Below are positions 1 to 13,732 of a stretch of DNA of 64,000 bases, in pieces. The stretch spans positions 14,845,575-14,909,574 of the forward strand of contig JACDQD010000005.1 of the NCBI GenBank assembly GCA_019843655.1, written 5' to 3'. The stretch comes from Lethocerus indicus (taxonomy: Eukaryota > Arthropoda > Insecta > Hemiptera > Belostomatidae). Within the stretch, counting starts at the first letter, position 1, and each line of letters starts with the position of its first letter. A program made the position numbers and the translations under genes. The notes below the pieces were generated by a model. The model did not search any database. It worked only from the letters and a program-made list of their open reading frames with translations, and was not told where the DNA came from.

Positions 1-3000
1 AGCTTCCAGAACAAGAGCACGTTTCGCGCCATAAAATTTCTTTTTCTTTTTTAAGGCATTGTCAGACTCCGGCCATTGACAATGGCTGTCTCAAATTACA
101 GGCATTGAACTTGGACTGGTGACACAATGAACCAATCATAACCAATATTCGGGCTTCGCGGCACAATTTCGACACCCCATCGCATTGTCTAATTATGGCG
201 GATGATGAGCCGTTATTAATTTTCTGCTCGTTAAACAACCCCCGTTTGTTTTATCAAAATGAAATATTTCCTTATATGTCTGTATACATGCATTCCTTTT
301 GTATAAATATTTCTTGCATGACTGCATGTATTTTATGTTGTTAAGCTGCATTCTTGGGGCGTTGACTCAAGGAGGGCATTACACTTATTTGCAATAAGAC
401 CTTGGCACAAACAGAGTTCACATCGAACATTCTGCTCACTGCCAGTCGCCCAACGTACTCGACTACCTGGTTTTTCGAGTTTTTAGCCTCGCGAAATTCC
501 GTGTGATTGTTTGCAAATATTTTCGGTCAAACGTCGAAAGGGAAGTGTTTGGAATTTCAAATAAGGGGACGGTCCCCGTCTCTTCCTGCCTGTATACTGA
601 ACGCAAAACGATATATGTAGAAACGATATATGAAACGAACGTACTGAAACGCACCAGTAACCCCGTAATGTGTCTCTTATTTAAATAGACTTTAAACAAT
701 TTTTACTCTCCATTTACTGTTTTGAAGGCAAACAAATAAACTTAGTGGAGTGGTCTGCAGTCAGTCAAGGGACTCGTCTGTAACCAGTTAACTGTCACTT
801 CTGTTGGATTTCATTACAAAGGAAGTTGAAAATGTATAAAGGGTCCCTTTGTATCTGTTCGTCCCACCCTTAAAGTCACATGGTTTGATTCTCCTGTGTT
901 GAAGTTCGGATTTATTTTAAACCGGAACAGAGGAATGCTTATTTTCTTTTAATTGAAGCGATTACCTTCTTATCTACAAGCGCTGCATTGACCATAAGCA
1001 ATAGGAAGCTGTTTTACTGATGCAAACGTGCTGGAGAAATTCTGTAAATACTACAAATGCCACTAATGCTGCAATCTACCCGAAGTTAAAAAATGCATAA
1101 ATAATGCTGATAAATAGGTAGTTATCTCTAAAAATCGTATTAACGTTCGTATTAACGGTTCGTCAAACCAGTCGCGTAGGACAGTATCGACCCATAGAGT
1201 AAAATACGAGTATACAATTGGAGAAAATGTCCCGGCTTAAGAAACCCGTAGAGCGGGCAGGACCAAATAAGGCAATGGAAGTCCTTGACCCAAATAAAGG
1301 CTCAATTCATTCGTTGTACAAATGTATTTTTCGCACAGAGCGTTCGATAATAGATTCGATTTATCTAATAATAATTAATTTTTGTAGAGGATAAAGGGTC
1401 AGTATAATTACAACGGAAAACAAAAATTAGATTAAGGTAACAATGAGAGGACAATGATACATTATACCTAATTTCAAACTATTGAATAGGTTAAATTACG
1501 TTTGATAAATATTTGCGATAGGATAGTGACGTTTGGTAATTTTTTTTGTAATTCTGGGATTTTTTCTAATACAAAATACGCGGCGTATAATCATATAATA
1601 ATAAATAACATACAATAATCATATAATAACAATAAATTTATGGGTCTTTCGATACTAAAATAATAATATAACAATAATTATACCAATAAGACAGGAATTG
1701 AACAGTGCATAGGCTAAAGAAAAACACAACGGACATGCGTAACTAAAAAAAAAAAAAAAAAACAATTCCGATACTGTGCATCGATGGTGCTATGCAGCGG
1801 TCAGACTGGTAAACTCAAACCGGTAAAGAATGTTCAGTGATTTCAATGCCATGATTATAGGGCGACAGCGAAATGAACCATAGTTATGATGCCTCGACTG
1901 TTTAATTGATAGATTTAAACTATAGATCGAAGACGGTTTTGGGGCCAGATTCTGGCTAAGCTCGATTTCCGAAAGGACTCTACCACCGATCGGTGTTTAA
2001 TAACACAGGTACACGGTCATTAATTCGTTTGCGGGTATATTTCGGCCCTGGACAATAGCTTCTTTTGTACGGCCCGGAGAATAGGAGAAGCGGTCAACAA
2101 TGGTACCAACAATGGGATGCACGCGCCCCCGTACGCCTATTAGCCGGGGCCCGGGTCTCCAAGGCCGCCAGCTTTCACGATCCACTGCCCCTACCTTAGG
2201 CACCGTTCTTCCGATCCTTCTCATTACTTCTTGTGTAATTACCGGGCCGAGATTGGTTTTCCATTGAGTGGAAGATGTCAACCGAAACCTTCTGACAAGA
2301 ATAACCGGGCCACCTATAATCGTAAATTGTTCAATCGATATAACGAATACGACCTTATTTTAGCTATTGTTAATCCTGTCTGCACTCTCTCGGCGTAGGG
2401 AGAAACTATTTTTTATTCGGCAGTCGGAGTGACTTTAACGCTGGGTATGACGGTAAACGTTAATGAAATAATATGGTAATACATTTTTATTTTAGTTTGG
2501 ATATTTATTCATTTAATCCTCGACTGTTTGGAATATTAGCATACTTGAGATTCTCCATTCCTAGGTTTTTTTTCTTTGACCGGTATCAGATACTGGAGAA
2601 CACTGATGACCGCACTACCCGAGGCATAAAAGGACAGTACCATCTTATTGGATGTAATTTCCCTGAGCTCGTGGTTCTCATTCAACAGTAGACAGAAATC
2701 AAGAGCTAATTTCTGTGTAATGAGTAACATATTTTTTAAAATGATACATAGAATATAGTGTGGACACACTGACAAATTAGGTTTTTCAATGTAGCTAAGT
2801 GTAGCTCAAATATCAACAAGAATGGACTATCGCGTCAGGTATCAACTGTTGAAACTATAATTCCGATTCGTGTCTTCTGTTCTACTTAACCGATCATATT
2901 TGACAGGTATCCGCCTACTGAGTTCTGAGGGGCAAGATTAACGAGTGGTGCTCCAGTGGGTTTAATCGCTGTACCTCGTCGAGCATCGATTATAAAAAAA

Positions 3001-6000
3001 TTCGGAAGACTTTCGGAAGCTACATCGTTTTTGGCTCCACCTTTTTCCTAGTTCCTCAAGTAATGGAAGGACAGGTTATCGCCGGTCGGATTTTATGCCG
3101 CCCCCTCCAGAGACTCGCTTCAATGGCTTGACGCGGCACCCACAAAGGCAGAACAAAGGAGTAAATTAATTGTTTGATGACTCTAAGCAAACACTTTAAA
3201 CCGTTGAGTGTACGCGCTCTGGCTCGTGTCGAAAAACAACTGTCCCCCGGGTCAACGGGTAGGTTCCATCGGACCGTTATCTCTTGTTTTCACTTCTTGC
3301 TGTAATAAAAGGCAAATTCGTATAATCGCAATTGCAGCTATTACTACCTCAAAAATAACGGTGACGTACGACAATGGAACTACAAAAACGTACGTCTATT
3401 ATGTTCATATATATAAATATATACATATTTATATATACCCGGAAAAATGTTGGTATCCCGCGTCCTGTTTTGAGAAATAGGCGGCGTGAAAACAGGTGGG
3501 AAGAGTGTGTGAGTCGGCGAATAAGGATCAGGGCCGTATCTGACTCCCACCTGGGCCCCGGCCTGTTGCCCACTTCCATAAATGCCAATGGGCGCGGGGT
3601 GCCTTCCCATTAGCCCACGGCATCAATGAGCGCTCTACTCTAGTCTCCCGGGATAATGACGGCTATTCGGACACAGTCCATTTCACGCTTTCCTTATTCG
3701 GCAGGAATCGGGTCGGATCACGTCCCAGGAATTGTGTAAGGATTCCGGATGGATATATTAAAAAATGACAATCCAACTGGATTGGAATAAACGCTCGAAA
3801 AATATATTGCACGTTGCATCAGCATGTTTCCCTCCGTAATTTAATGGCATCCTTAAGCAGGGCCCCTGTATCCTGCTACCGCTACACTGCTACGGCAATC
3901 TTCCCATCACTGTGTTGAGAGGATTATAGTAGTAATATTCCGAGTGGGTGAGTGGGTTTCTAACAAAAATAAATAACCTCAACTAAAATTATTGTTGAAT
4001 TCAGATAATTCAGTTACTTAATTTTATTACTATAATGCTACTGACGGCCAACAAAGCGAAAGGGGCCAGAGAGTGGTGACGCATGGTCCTAAAACCATTG
4101 CCCTGTAAATGCCGTCCAATTGTTACACATGTGATTCCATAATATTAGATGTAAATCAGGTAGTAGTTAACCGTCGGAATAATTTAACACGAAGGACGAA
4201 GGTAAGGAAAGCATTGGGGCACAGGGTGATTCGAGACATGACAAGATTCGGAAGGTTTGTCATGTGAATGTTCCGCAAGTAAGATCACAACCTGGTCGAA
4301 TTTTCTTATTACGCTGTGAAAATCTTCACATTATGTTTCCACCCGAGTTTTTGTTCCACCACGACTGCCTTAATACACTGGCACCACTACTAGCTGTGCA
4401 TGCACATGTTCTCGAATCGAGTAAAAAACGAACAGAAATCGATATCGACCGGGAAGTGAAACAGTGAAGAACAAAAAGGAGGAAACAAAAACGCCGGCTT
4501 AAAAAGCCAGCGTGTGTGAGTGGCCGCGATGTGAAAAATCGTGTAAGCCAATTCTCAGTGTTTCGGCCCGAGAGAGTCGACCAGCTGCCGGCCTCGGGGC
4601 TAATAAAAAGATTCAGGAGCGAATGCCGGCATTGCATTAGCACTGATTCATAGCGGAGGGCCTATGTCATCGTTCGGAAAACAACGGGCGCGCTAATCCC
4701 ACTGCGCATTGTGTCCCCAGTGTTAGCGAACATATGTTCGCGACATGGTCTCAGTTTGCATGCGATAACCGAGGGAAGGCTCAATAAATCTTCGGATGTC
4801 TAAAAGTTCTGACTTGTAGATGGGGAAAATGGAGGTGTTGGCCAACTTTGTTTTAATCTATGCGTTGAAAAATTACGCCGATTTTTTCCTTTTTCCGTTT
4901 TCGAGGCTCTTTTAAACTAAACTTCCCATGTCAAGATTTGTTCAATTTCAAACTACTACTAGTATCTCCAAAGGTTTGCAACAACGGTAGCTCCGCCAAC
5001 ATGAAACCCGATACGAAAGCCATATTAAGAGACAGCCGTTTAAAATGATTTAAGCGTCCGACAAGTAAACTAAGGTATGGTTAAGTAAGACGGCTTGTTA
5101 GGGCGCGAAGTTGTGCCGACGGCGCTGGACACGGTTAACGACCCAAACTTGGAACGGTGGCCGATGATATCAGCGAACGTGACATTAGGATCTGACTGGG
5201 GTACTGCGGGTGGAAAAATAAACTTCCGAGCCGATGCTCGGTGACGGCATGACCGCATAATGTATGCGTCCAGTACCAGATACTGATAAACGGCGTCCTG
5301 CGTTCATTGAAGCGTTAAAACCTCCCGCGCCCATTCCCGATAGCTATCGGAAGATATGGAAATCCTTACAACTTTGTTAAACCATACCTTTTCATCCCTC
5401 ACTGCCCCCGGGATGAACAAATTGAATATGTGCATAAGGTGAAGCTGTTACGATAAGTTAATTACACTTAATGGATCTAATTGCGGTAGAGGGAGATACT
5501 AATCGGGTTAGGCGACACGGATGTTTAATGCCTATAATTACGTGCCATAATCGAAAAATCGAGTTTGTTTAATGTACCATCCTTCCCCCCGGCCTTATAT
5601 ATAACGGTTATGTGAGATCGATTATCGGATATTAGAGTTTATTATTTTAGTGAATTAATATTTCTGGACTTTAAAACCAAACCTAATTTCTGCATACAAT
5701 TAAGCGCGAATCGAATACATAATACTAGATGTTCCACTCATGGATCCCTAAGAAATGTTACAGTAATTTCAGTGGAGAAGGATTCTCACTGCGGTCCTAG
5801 ATTTTAGGTTAAAATATATGTTAAGACTAGCCTCCGAAGAGTTTAGCCCATGATTACTCTATTTAGTTCAATACTTGGTGAAAATTAGCCCAAGGATCCA
5901 ATATCTGAATAGATTATTATACTTTCGGTTATATCTGAAAAAATGAGAAAATTAGTGATGATGGATCACTACCACAAATATCTTAGACCAGTTATTAAAT

Positions 6001-6172
6001 ACTGGGAAATTAGTTTTATTAGTTAACATCGAGTGAAGCATAACCAAGAGCATTTAAGACTGCAACACGAATATTATGTGTTCGACCGAAGATAATTACT
6101 TATACCATGAAATTCATAATGTTTGATGTACTTGTGAAGTAGTTTAAAACTCGGGGCCTTGAAAAAGGCACG

Positions 6173-6173
<1 letters not shown>
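1..6173. other. Non-coding stretch, no gene supported
   Basis: Only short random open frames, on both strands. Contains an A-run at 1746-1762 and AT-rich imperfect repeats at 1570-1680 and 3397-3440. Possibly part of a long first intron of the divergent gene. Confidence 0.5.

Positions 6174-6228
<55 letters not shown>
6174..6228. repeat. (TA)n microsatellite
   Basis: Uninterrupted TA dinucleotide run of about 55 bp. Confidence 0.97.
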
Positions 6229-6231
<3 letters not shown>

Positions 6232-9200
6232 GGAGTGTGAACGTGTGCGGGAACCAATTTAAGGGGTGTAAAGCGTGAAGTATAGAAAGGCATGCTGCGT
6301 TCCTTGAGCGGATGCTGACTCGGCATCTGCCGAGAGCGCACAGCCTTTGCCAAGTACACTAACCTCTGTACACTCTTTCTGTTTATCTTGTTTCTCAGAA
6401 CCGGTTGAATTCAGTCCGTTTTAAAAACGAAAAACCGACGAACTGTTTCAGAAGTGATCTCACAATAAGGATGGAGAAGAGGCGATAAAATAAGTGTCAA
6501 AAATAACAGCGTCGTTGGAACGCGGTGCGGTCCCGATCCGAGGAAGACGGTTTTCTTCACCGCAACATTGTCGGTGTTAGGCACTTTTCTTAGTAAACAT
6601 TAAATTTCATCGAATATAAAATTAATTCGATGATTAGAAGAAGAACAACTAGCTGAATTGAATGCTATGTGAACGAACATTTCCATACGAATTAATTGTT
6701 ATACAGCAAAAGTCATTACATTACAATTGAAAACGACTACGTATGATCTGCAACATATCTACAATATCGTAAGAAAATGTATGCCATCAAAACGAATTGC
6801 TTCTGGCTACCTCTCTATTATGACTGGCATTTGCTGAACTCTACAAGTAGAACGTCAGGAAAAATTGCAAAAGCCATCTCCTTCAGCGCAGTTGATAACT
6901 CAACAACATAAGATTAACCTCAAATTAGAGTTAATGAAAAACACGTGAATAAATACAGGAAAGAAAGAACCTTGTCTATGCTAGTCGTTAGGGTGAGGTT
7001 TTGTTCTGAGTCCATGTTTAATGCATAGTTCTCTGCCATCTCTTTCCAAATTGTCTTTTTGTCTGGCTTAAGACTGTCCTCTCGAAGTCCTCGGCCGACT
7101 ACCATTGTCAAACAGCTGACTCAGTAGGAGCGGTTTCTGGCCACAGGTCGGCCGGTAGGCGTCGCTTTCCCACATAACGCAGCGTGGGATCTCCCAATCC
7201 ACAACATTAATTCCGAAAGGGATACTTTCCAAAACCTCAGCCTCCGCTGTATCGCTTTTCGTGTGGAATTAATACAATTAACCCAAACAATATAATCAAG
7301 TCCAGTGCCTTCTTTAAGCCGGATTAACTTGTTTTTTCCCGTTGCTCTTATAGCGCAAAGTTGAACTGATTATTAAGAAATAATCTACAGAACTTTCTTT
7401 GGGCGTTACCTTAACCTGCCAATATTATATTGGTTCGCCTAATGAGTTTAAGCGTGTAAAAAAACCAATAGTGGAACTGCGAAGACTCGATAGTGTGAAA
7501 AAAACAGCAGCGTTTGAAATTACGGGATTGCAATCGGAATCCGTGAAAAAACCGCTTTGGAAAATTTCCCTGGAACGCCGAAAGAGTTTTATAAACCGAT
7601 ATCGCTTTAACAAAAAGAAGAAGTTATCAGATGTTAGGTCGAATTGAAAATCTGGCTGGTATTGATACTGGAGGTGGGTGACAACATACCAGACATTATA
7701 CCCGGCCTTCGTTCGTTTTGCCCACGGAAAATGAGACCTTGCCGAAACGCCTACTTAGTCTAATTTGTGTGTCCGAACAAATTTATTGTTCCGACGTTGG
7801 TCGACAAATATGCAATACTTAAAATTAGACCAGATGAAATAATTAATTAATAACTGCGACTTTTTCAATTGAAGGCAACTACTGATCAAGGCGAGTACTG
7901 ATAGTACCCGGAAAGAATTAAAATGGCATTTACAGTTCGTACAATTGAACGTGATTTAAATATTCCTAGAGAAATAAAGCACGACTATGTCTCAATTCTG
8001 TTTCTTTAAAAGATGAAAAAAATCTTGGTTATTTACCAGTGAAATATTTGACAATATTATTAAATTGACAAGTGTAATTTAATTTATATAAGACGAAGTA
8101 AAAAAAAGGTATTTTTTAGCACCCGGAAAGCTAGGGCTGACATAGGCATCTTTACATAGAGGGGCGCAAGGAGTAAAGTTCAAGACAGAAATAAGGGCCC
8201 CTGCTTCAGGCACGGAATACATTTCAAAAAGTATCCTTATAAGGCAATCTGACTCATAACGGTGTTGCGACTCAAACGATGAATAACTTGGAAATTGGGA
8301 CGGAGCACAGAGAAACATATGCTCAGATTTCGACTCTCCCTGGCTTCTGGCCAAGATTACAAATACTCCAATACCAGATAGATCAGCTCTGACAATTTGG
8401 CATGGACCATTACTCTGGGTGGATTGTTAATTGCTGCTTACTAATTGAACTAATCGTGGATCTAGAAGTAATACCAATTTCTTAGATCTGTTATCGACAA
8501 TCGAATATGTGGGCGTTATATATTCGAAAATACGTTCAATCGGGCCCAAAATTTATGAAACGTTCACTTTATTGAAATTAACTTCATGTAATCCGAAACT
8601 TCACAGTCCCCATATTTCTGGTTCCTACATTGGCATTCGCCGCAGGATTGAAGAGTGCAATAAAGGTATCTCGAGGAATTCTGCCCGAGATTTAATGATC
8701 TCCAGGCTGCTGATCTGTGGGTCTCATCACCGGCAGCCATTTCGGTAAGGGAAAGCTATTCCATTCGGCAAGGGAGCAGGGAAACCTGGCGCGATAGCAG
8801 CCCGGTACTGGGGCGTTCATAGAGAGATAACGGCAGTGAGTGAAGAGTCCAGTCACGTGAGATTCCACTTTCGTTCTCGACCGGTGTCTCGTCCCAACCG
8901 GTTTTCTGGAAGCAATCTCGAGCGTTTTAAATTTTAAACCTTAAATTGCTCAGCCGCTCAATTTCCAACAACGATTTCATTAGAAAATTGCGCCGCGGTT
9001 GTTCATGTCCTTTCTAGTAAAGCTAAAATATTTAAGTGTGTTGCTGGCGGCCACCACCGATTGAAGTAAACTGCCTTAAATTCGGCTTTGCCCTTTATGT
9101 AATCAACGCATTTCGTAAAACCAGTTAATTAATGAACCGTAACGAACAATCAATCGACTGGAATTAGAGACTCAAAACTCGAAGGACTTCAAGGAATTAT

Positions 9201-12200
9201 TTATTTACCTTTGAAATAGCTTAATTGAAGGGGGAAAAAACTGGCACTTGACGCGACGCTAACCGGTTGGAATCACTTTCCGATCGGCTAGGTGCCATGG
9301 GCTGGGGGGATGAGGTTATTCGTTACAGCACTTAATTAACGGCATTATACTCGCGTTAAAGATAGTCAAGTTCAAGAACTGGTTCCTGCCCCGATAGAGG
9401 CGTCCTGCTCGCAGAAGAAAAAGGCTATGAAGTTCTGTATGCCTAATTAATCTGCATAACGTATCGTGTGATAGTTTTATTAACGACATTAAACTATCAC
9501 CTTCACTCTGTACGTACTGGCTCGTTATTAACGTGACAATAATAACATACTATAAACTAAACGGTCGGAATTTAAAAATGATTTTTCCGTTACATTCATC
9601 CGTTGAATAATGGTCGTTTCAACAATGGCCAAGCCTATGCTGTCGGTTTGATGCTGCCAATTTGCATCAGCAGTATTGTCCAGCTTCGGTAGCATATTTA
9701 GCCATTCTCTTAGGCCGTGGACCGCGTTTCTCCACTCAAACTGCCTACAAGTTTGGCTAAGACAAGCATTATGAGGAGATCGAATCGTATTGTGTTCTCT
9801 GAAACTATTCAGCAAAGATATTTGAGAACCGGTAGTTGTTTTGATCTTATCTGCCTAGAATAAAAGTTCTATACAGGGATGGAGGCACTTATATAGTTTT
9901 CCAACCTGTACCAGATGTTCGGTCAAAAACGGACCATTTATTCAGATTTATCAATATAAACTTAATATATCTAGTCGTTGATTTGCAGTTGATTGAGATT
10001 GATTATGATATAAGAAAATGGCTTTCGACAGTGTTGGCGATTCGACCGAAATGCCCGTTGGGACTTATCCGCCTTGATTGAGCTCGTTGAGCCCTACAAC
10101 GAGCCGCTTTCAATTCATGCCGGGTCATCTGAAAGTTCAAAGGTTTCATCCAGCTGCAGCTCAGTCGTCCGTATCCATTTGTACATTTTTAGCGTCAAGA
10201 AGAGATTTATTGAATCTCTCGATTATTATTGTTTTTAATTCTGGACTTTTTCAGGTACACCAAACTTATAGAATCAATACTACCACTTAATGAAAATAAA
10301 TAATACCATTACTGTATAAATAATTCACAACAGCAAAGGCCGGAGAGTAAACTGTCGTTCACAGTCCGCGTCTGGAACACGACGACCGATCCGAGATAAA
10401 GGATACTTCCACAATTTTTTTATGGGGCCTCTTTTTTCATATTCCCAACTGCGTAATTTACTTATCGCCGGTCGAGACCGCTGTCGTTCAGATACGGTTG
10501 AATAATAGTTCAGATATCGGTCGTAAAAATCATTTTTTCTTTTTCGTCGGAAGCCAATATTATAAATGATTTCACCCCGGATCGCCGCATCCAACAATTA
10601 CATCATCCTCGGTTTATATCTGTGTCGCAATTATACGTCCCCCTCACATACGCCCGTTGCGTTTCCTTCCAGACGAGTCCAGACGCTAATTATTAAAACA
10701 ATCGGTCTAAGCCGATGAAAGAAGCCATTGAGATTGCTGTCTGGGAACTATAGTCTGGATAAATTTAGTTCCACGGCCGGACGCGCTTCCAGCATTACAG
10801 CATCACTCGAATTATTCTCTTCATTAGTGAACGATATATGGGGGCGAACGATTTGCACTGAGCAATTTTCATAATGGCGTTCTCTTGATGTCTAATCTGA
10901 TGGCGGACTAGAACTACTATTCTATCGATGTCTTACCTGACATCGGCTGACAATTAGCACTGGATGAATTTAATAAATTCAGAATAGTTTAAATTAATTT
11001 ACGCCCTTGTTTTAGTCTCAATTCGCGTTGAAGTGTCTTTCTTTTTCTACACAGACCCAGATTAATGTACTTTTTAAAGTGTCGATCAGTTCATGTGCTC
11101 CGACAACTACTTATTGGCCGATTGGTTCCAGATTTATTACCAGCGCTGAATAAAGACCGGTGTAAGTCCTGTTTTACAAGTGGGAAAGGAGGGACCCGCT
11201 ACAGCGACGGACATAACGGTCCGTATTAAATTTCAATAGGCACATGCAATAAATCTTTGCTGGTTTCCATTCTTAAGCGGAATCGCAACAGCGGCTTAGT
11301 ACCGCCCATTGTCTCCCAACCTCATAAAACTCGCAAGCAAGACATTTAGTGTCCTTTAGCCAAGAGCCATAGAAGTATGTGACACTATTCCTATAGGAGC
11401 ATATTTAAAACCGAACTTATTTCATTTTCAATCTTCAGTAAAGTTCCGCCAGTAGATATTGTCACCACTGATACTACTCTGTTAATGTATGTTCAGTACC
11501 CCACCGGCAACCAACATGCCTAAGTGTCTCACTAAATCTGTTTCCGGATAACTACTGACAATGGTGAGAAACAGAATCCGGTTCAGCAACAGATAGAACC
11601 GATCGCACAATGATCGCAAGTGAGGATTATGGTATTGCAAGCCTATATGTCTAATCCAGACAACAACAAGCTACGGGATTCAGAAAGCCATACACGATAA
11701 TATTTGGAACCGCGCAGGCACATTTGTATCAATTTTAAACGCACCAAATATCCTTGCATATTAATAGCCAGCTTACAGCCGATATTTTACATAGGTCGGC
11801 GTTTAAACGAGTTAAATAGAGTCTTTTTTATTGAATGTTTCTATTTTTTATTTTCAGTTTGAGCCCCGGTTCATTAAGACAAACGATGGCCCGCGACAAT
11901 TTGGCAAAATTGGGCAAGTGACCCGGCTCTGATCCGGCGGTCAACTCAGACCGGCCGGGAATTAATAAAAATGGGAGCTTTTCGGGTCAATTCACGCCGG
12001 GGGGTCAATGCACCAGCTTGGGGTAAAATAGCGAGGACGATTCTGATTTAACAGTTGACTCCTATCGGAATTCCTATCATGGTCGCGAGGTTGTGGGTGG
12101 CACGGAGCCACCCTTCTTCTTGTTGATAAGAAGCTGAGCTCTGTATCAACACGGAACTGACTCACCGACAAATACACACGACAGTCGTCTACCAGTTATT

Positions 12201-13497
12201 CGGAGTAATACCGAGTAGACTTGTGACAGTATGCAAACTTGTTTTTCTCAACAATCCAATTGTAATCATCACGCGAGTTGAATATAGGGAAAATCGACAC
12301 AAGAATTTGCAATAGTGTTATAATTCAATTATTACCCTAAAATGAGGTATTGATTGAACCCCCATTTATTAAATGTTTATTCCCAACAACGATTTAAAAT
12401 ACAATATAGAATTCGCCGTTCCTTCCGCAGTTTAGAGTCTACCGGTGTTGGAGAAGTCTGGGGAGTCGGGAAAGCCGCGAAATTTCTGGGTCGACCCGAC
12501 CCAGGAACTCGGGTCGTGTACAGAAAACACGAACTGGGACGAGGCTGGGTTCGGACTAGCGGTACGACCGAGGGGTTTATCCCGCGCACCCGCGACTGTA
12601 CGTCCGGATATTGGCCGAAAGGATTATCTGCTATTATTCATTGAAACGATACACACAAAGACGGACACTTGACGGGACGACCACAGAAGTGTTTCGACGG
12701 GGCTCGACAGGGACGATAATTGGCCGCCGAGAGAGACGGCTAGGTTCATTAAAGATGGTTGTGAAAGGACCCCAGCCCGAGATCGTGATATGAAAGGAGG
12801 AGACTATCCTCGCCCGTTGACTCCCATAAAGGGCCCTAAAGGCGCACTATCAAATTTATTTCTTTTATTCGTCCTCCCCGTAATTAAATTACTAAACCGG
12901 TAGTAGGACCGGGTGAGCGAGGTAAAAGCCAGAATATTGGTATGCGGTGTACCTTGAATGAATGAAACTATTATAAATAGAAATCAAAAGCTCCGTACTC
13001 TAATTTATATTAATCCATAATTGTGTAGTAAACATTCAATTTTTTTATGCTCCCGTGCGGTACAGAAAATTACGAGTTCGGTAACTAAGTCGAGCATTCT
13101 TAGTAAGAAAAATGGCTTGAATGAAAACAAGATTTGCGGATTCCAATTGAAGTCTGTCCATAAGAGTTGGAGATCGAAACAGGAACAGTAATGGAGGTTT
13201 GTCTGTTACAATCCGATATACAGATATAAGTAGTTAATTACAGACCGGGACGACTCTCCTCTACCTAATCCCAGGAATGTTTCTGAGGGCCTTAGGTCAG
13301 ACAGGTATTAACGTCACATTCACAATCGTATTAGTCTGTTTTTCACGGCTTACTCCAGACAAATTAAATCGGGCTACTGAGCCTAACCTGACAGGTAATG
13401 AGGGTGGACGCAGGTCGGCATTTATAAAGAACAAACATATATTAGTCTTCAGCGCTCACGAAATAGGTTTTTGAAGTATCTGCTTAGTTTTTACTGA
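6229..13497. other. Non-coding stretch, no gene supported
   Basis: Short open frames only, none with a recognisable domain or splice context. A GC-richer, CpG-rich patch lies at about 12,430-12,800 with overlapping open frames but no family I recognise. Confidence 0.5.
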
Positions 13498-13732
13498 TAT
13501 GTGCCCATAATTATGAAAGTGCTCTGTCATATATTTCTGGTTTCGAGATATTTAATGAATTGCTTTCGAATAAATTAACAAATATTTTTATATTGTGCAA
13601 CGTTTTAATTTAGAATGTTATTAGTCTCGATTAATGGAAGTTTACTATGAATATGAAATTTTGTGTGAATTTCATATGAAAATGTATTTAAAGTTTGAAT
13701 TGACAGACCACTTTCATAATTATGGGCACATA
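13498..13732. mobile_element. MITE-like element with TA flanks
   Basis: Terminal inverted repeats of about 30 bp: TGTGCCCATAATTATGAAAG begins at 13500 and its complement ends at 13730, with the match continuing inward to TCTGTCA/TGACAGA. Each end abuts a TA dinucleotide (13498-13499, 13731-13732), the target duplication of Tc1/mariner elements. The AT-rich middle of about 170 bp has no open frame. Confidence 0.75.
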
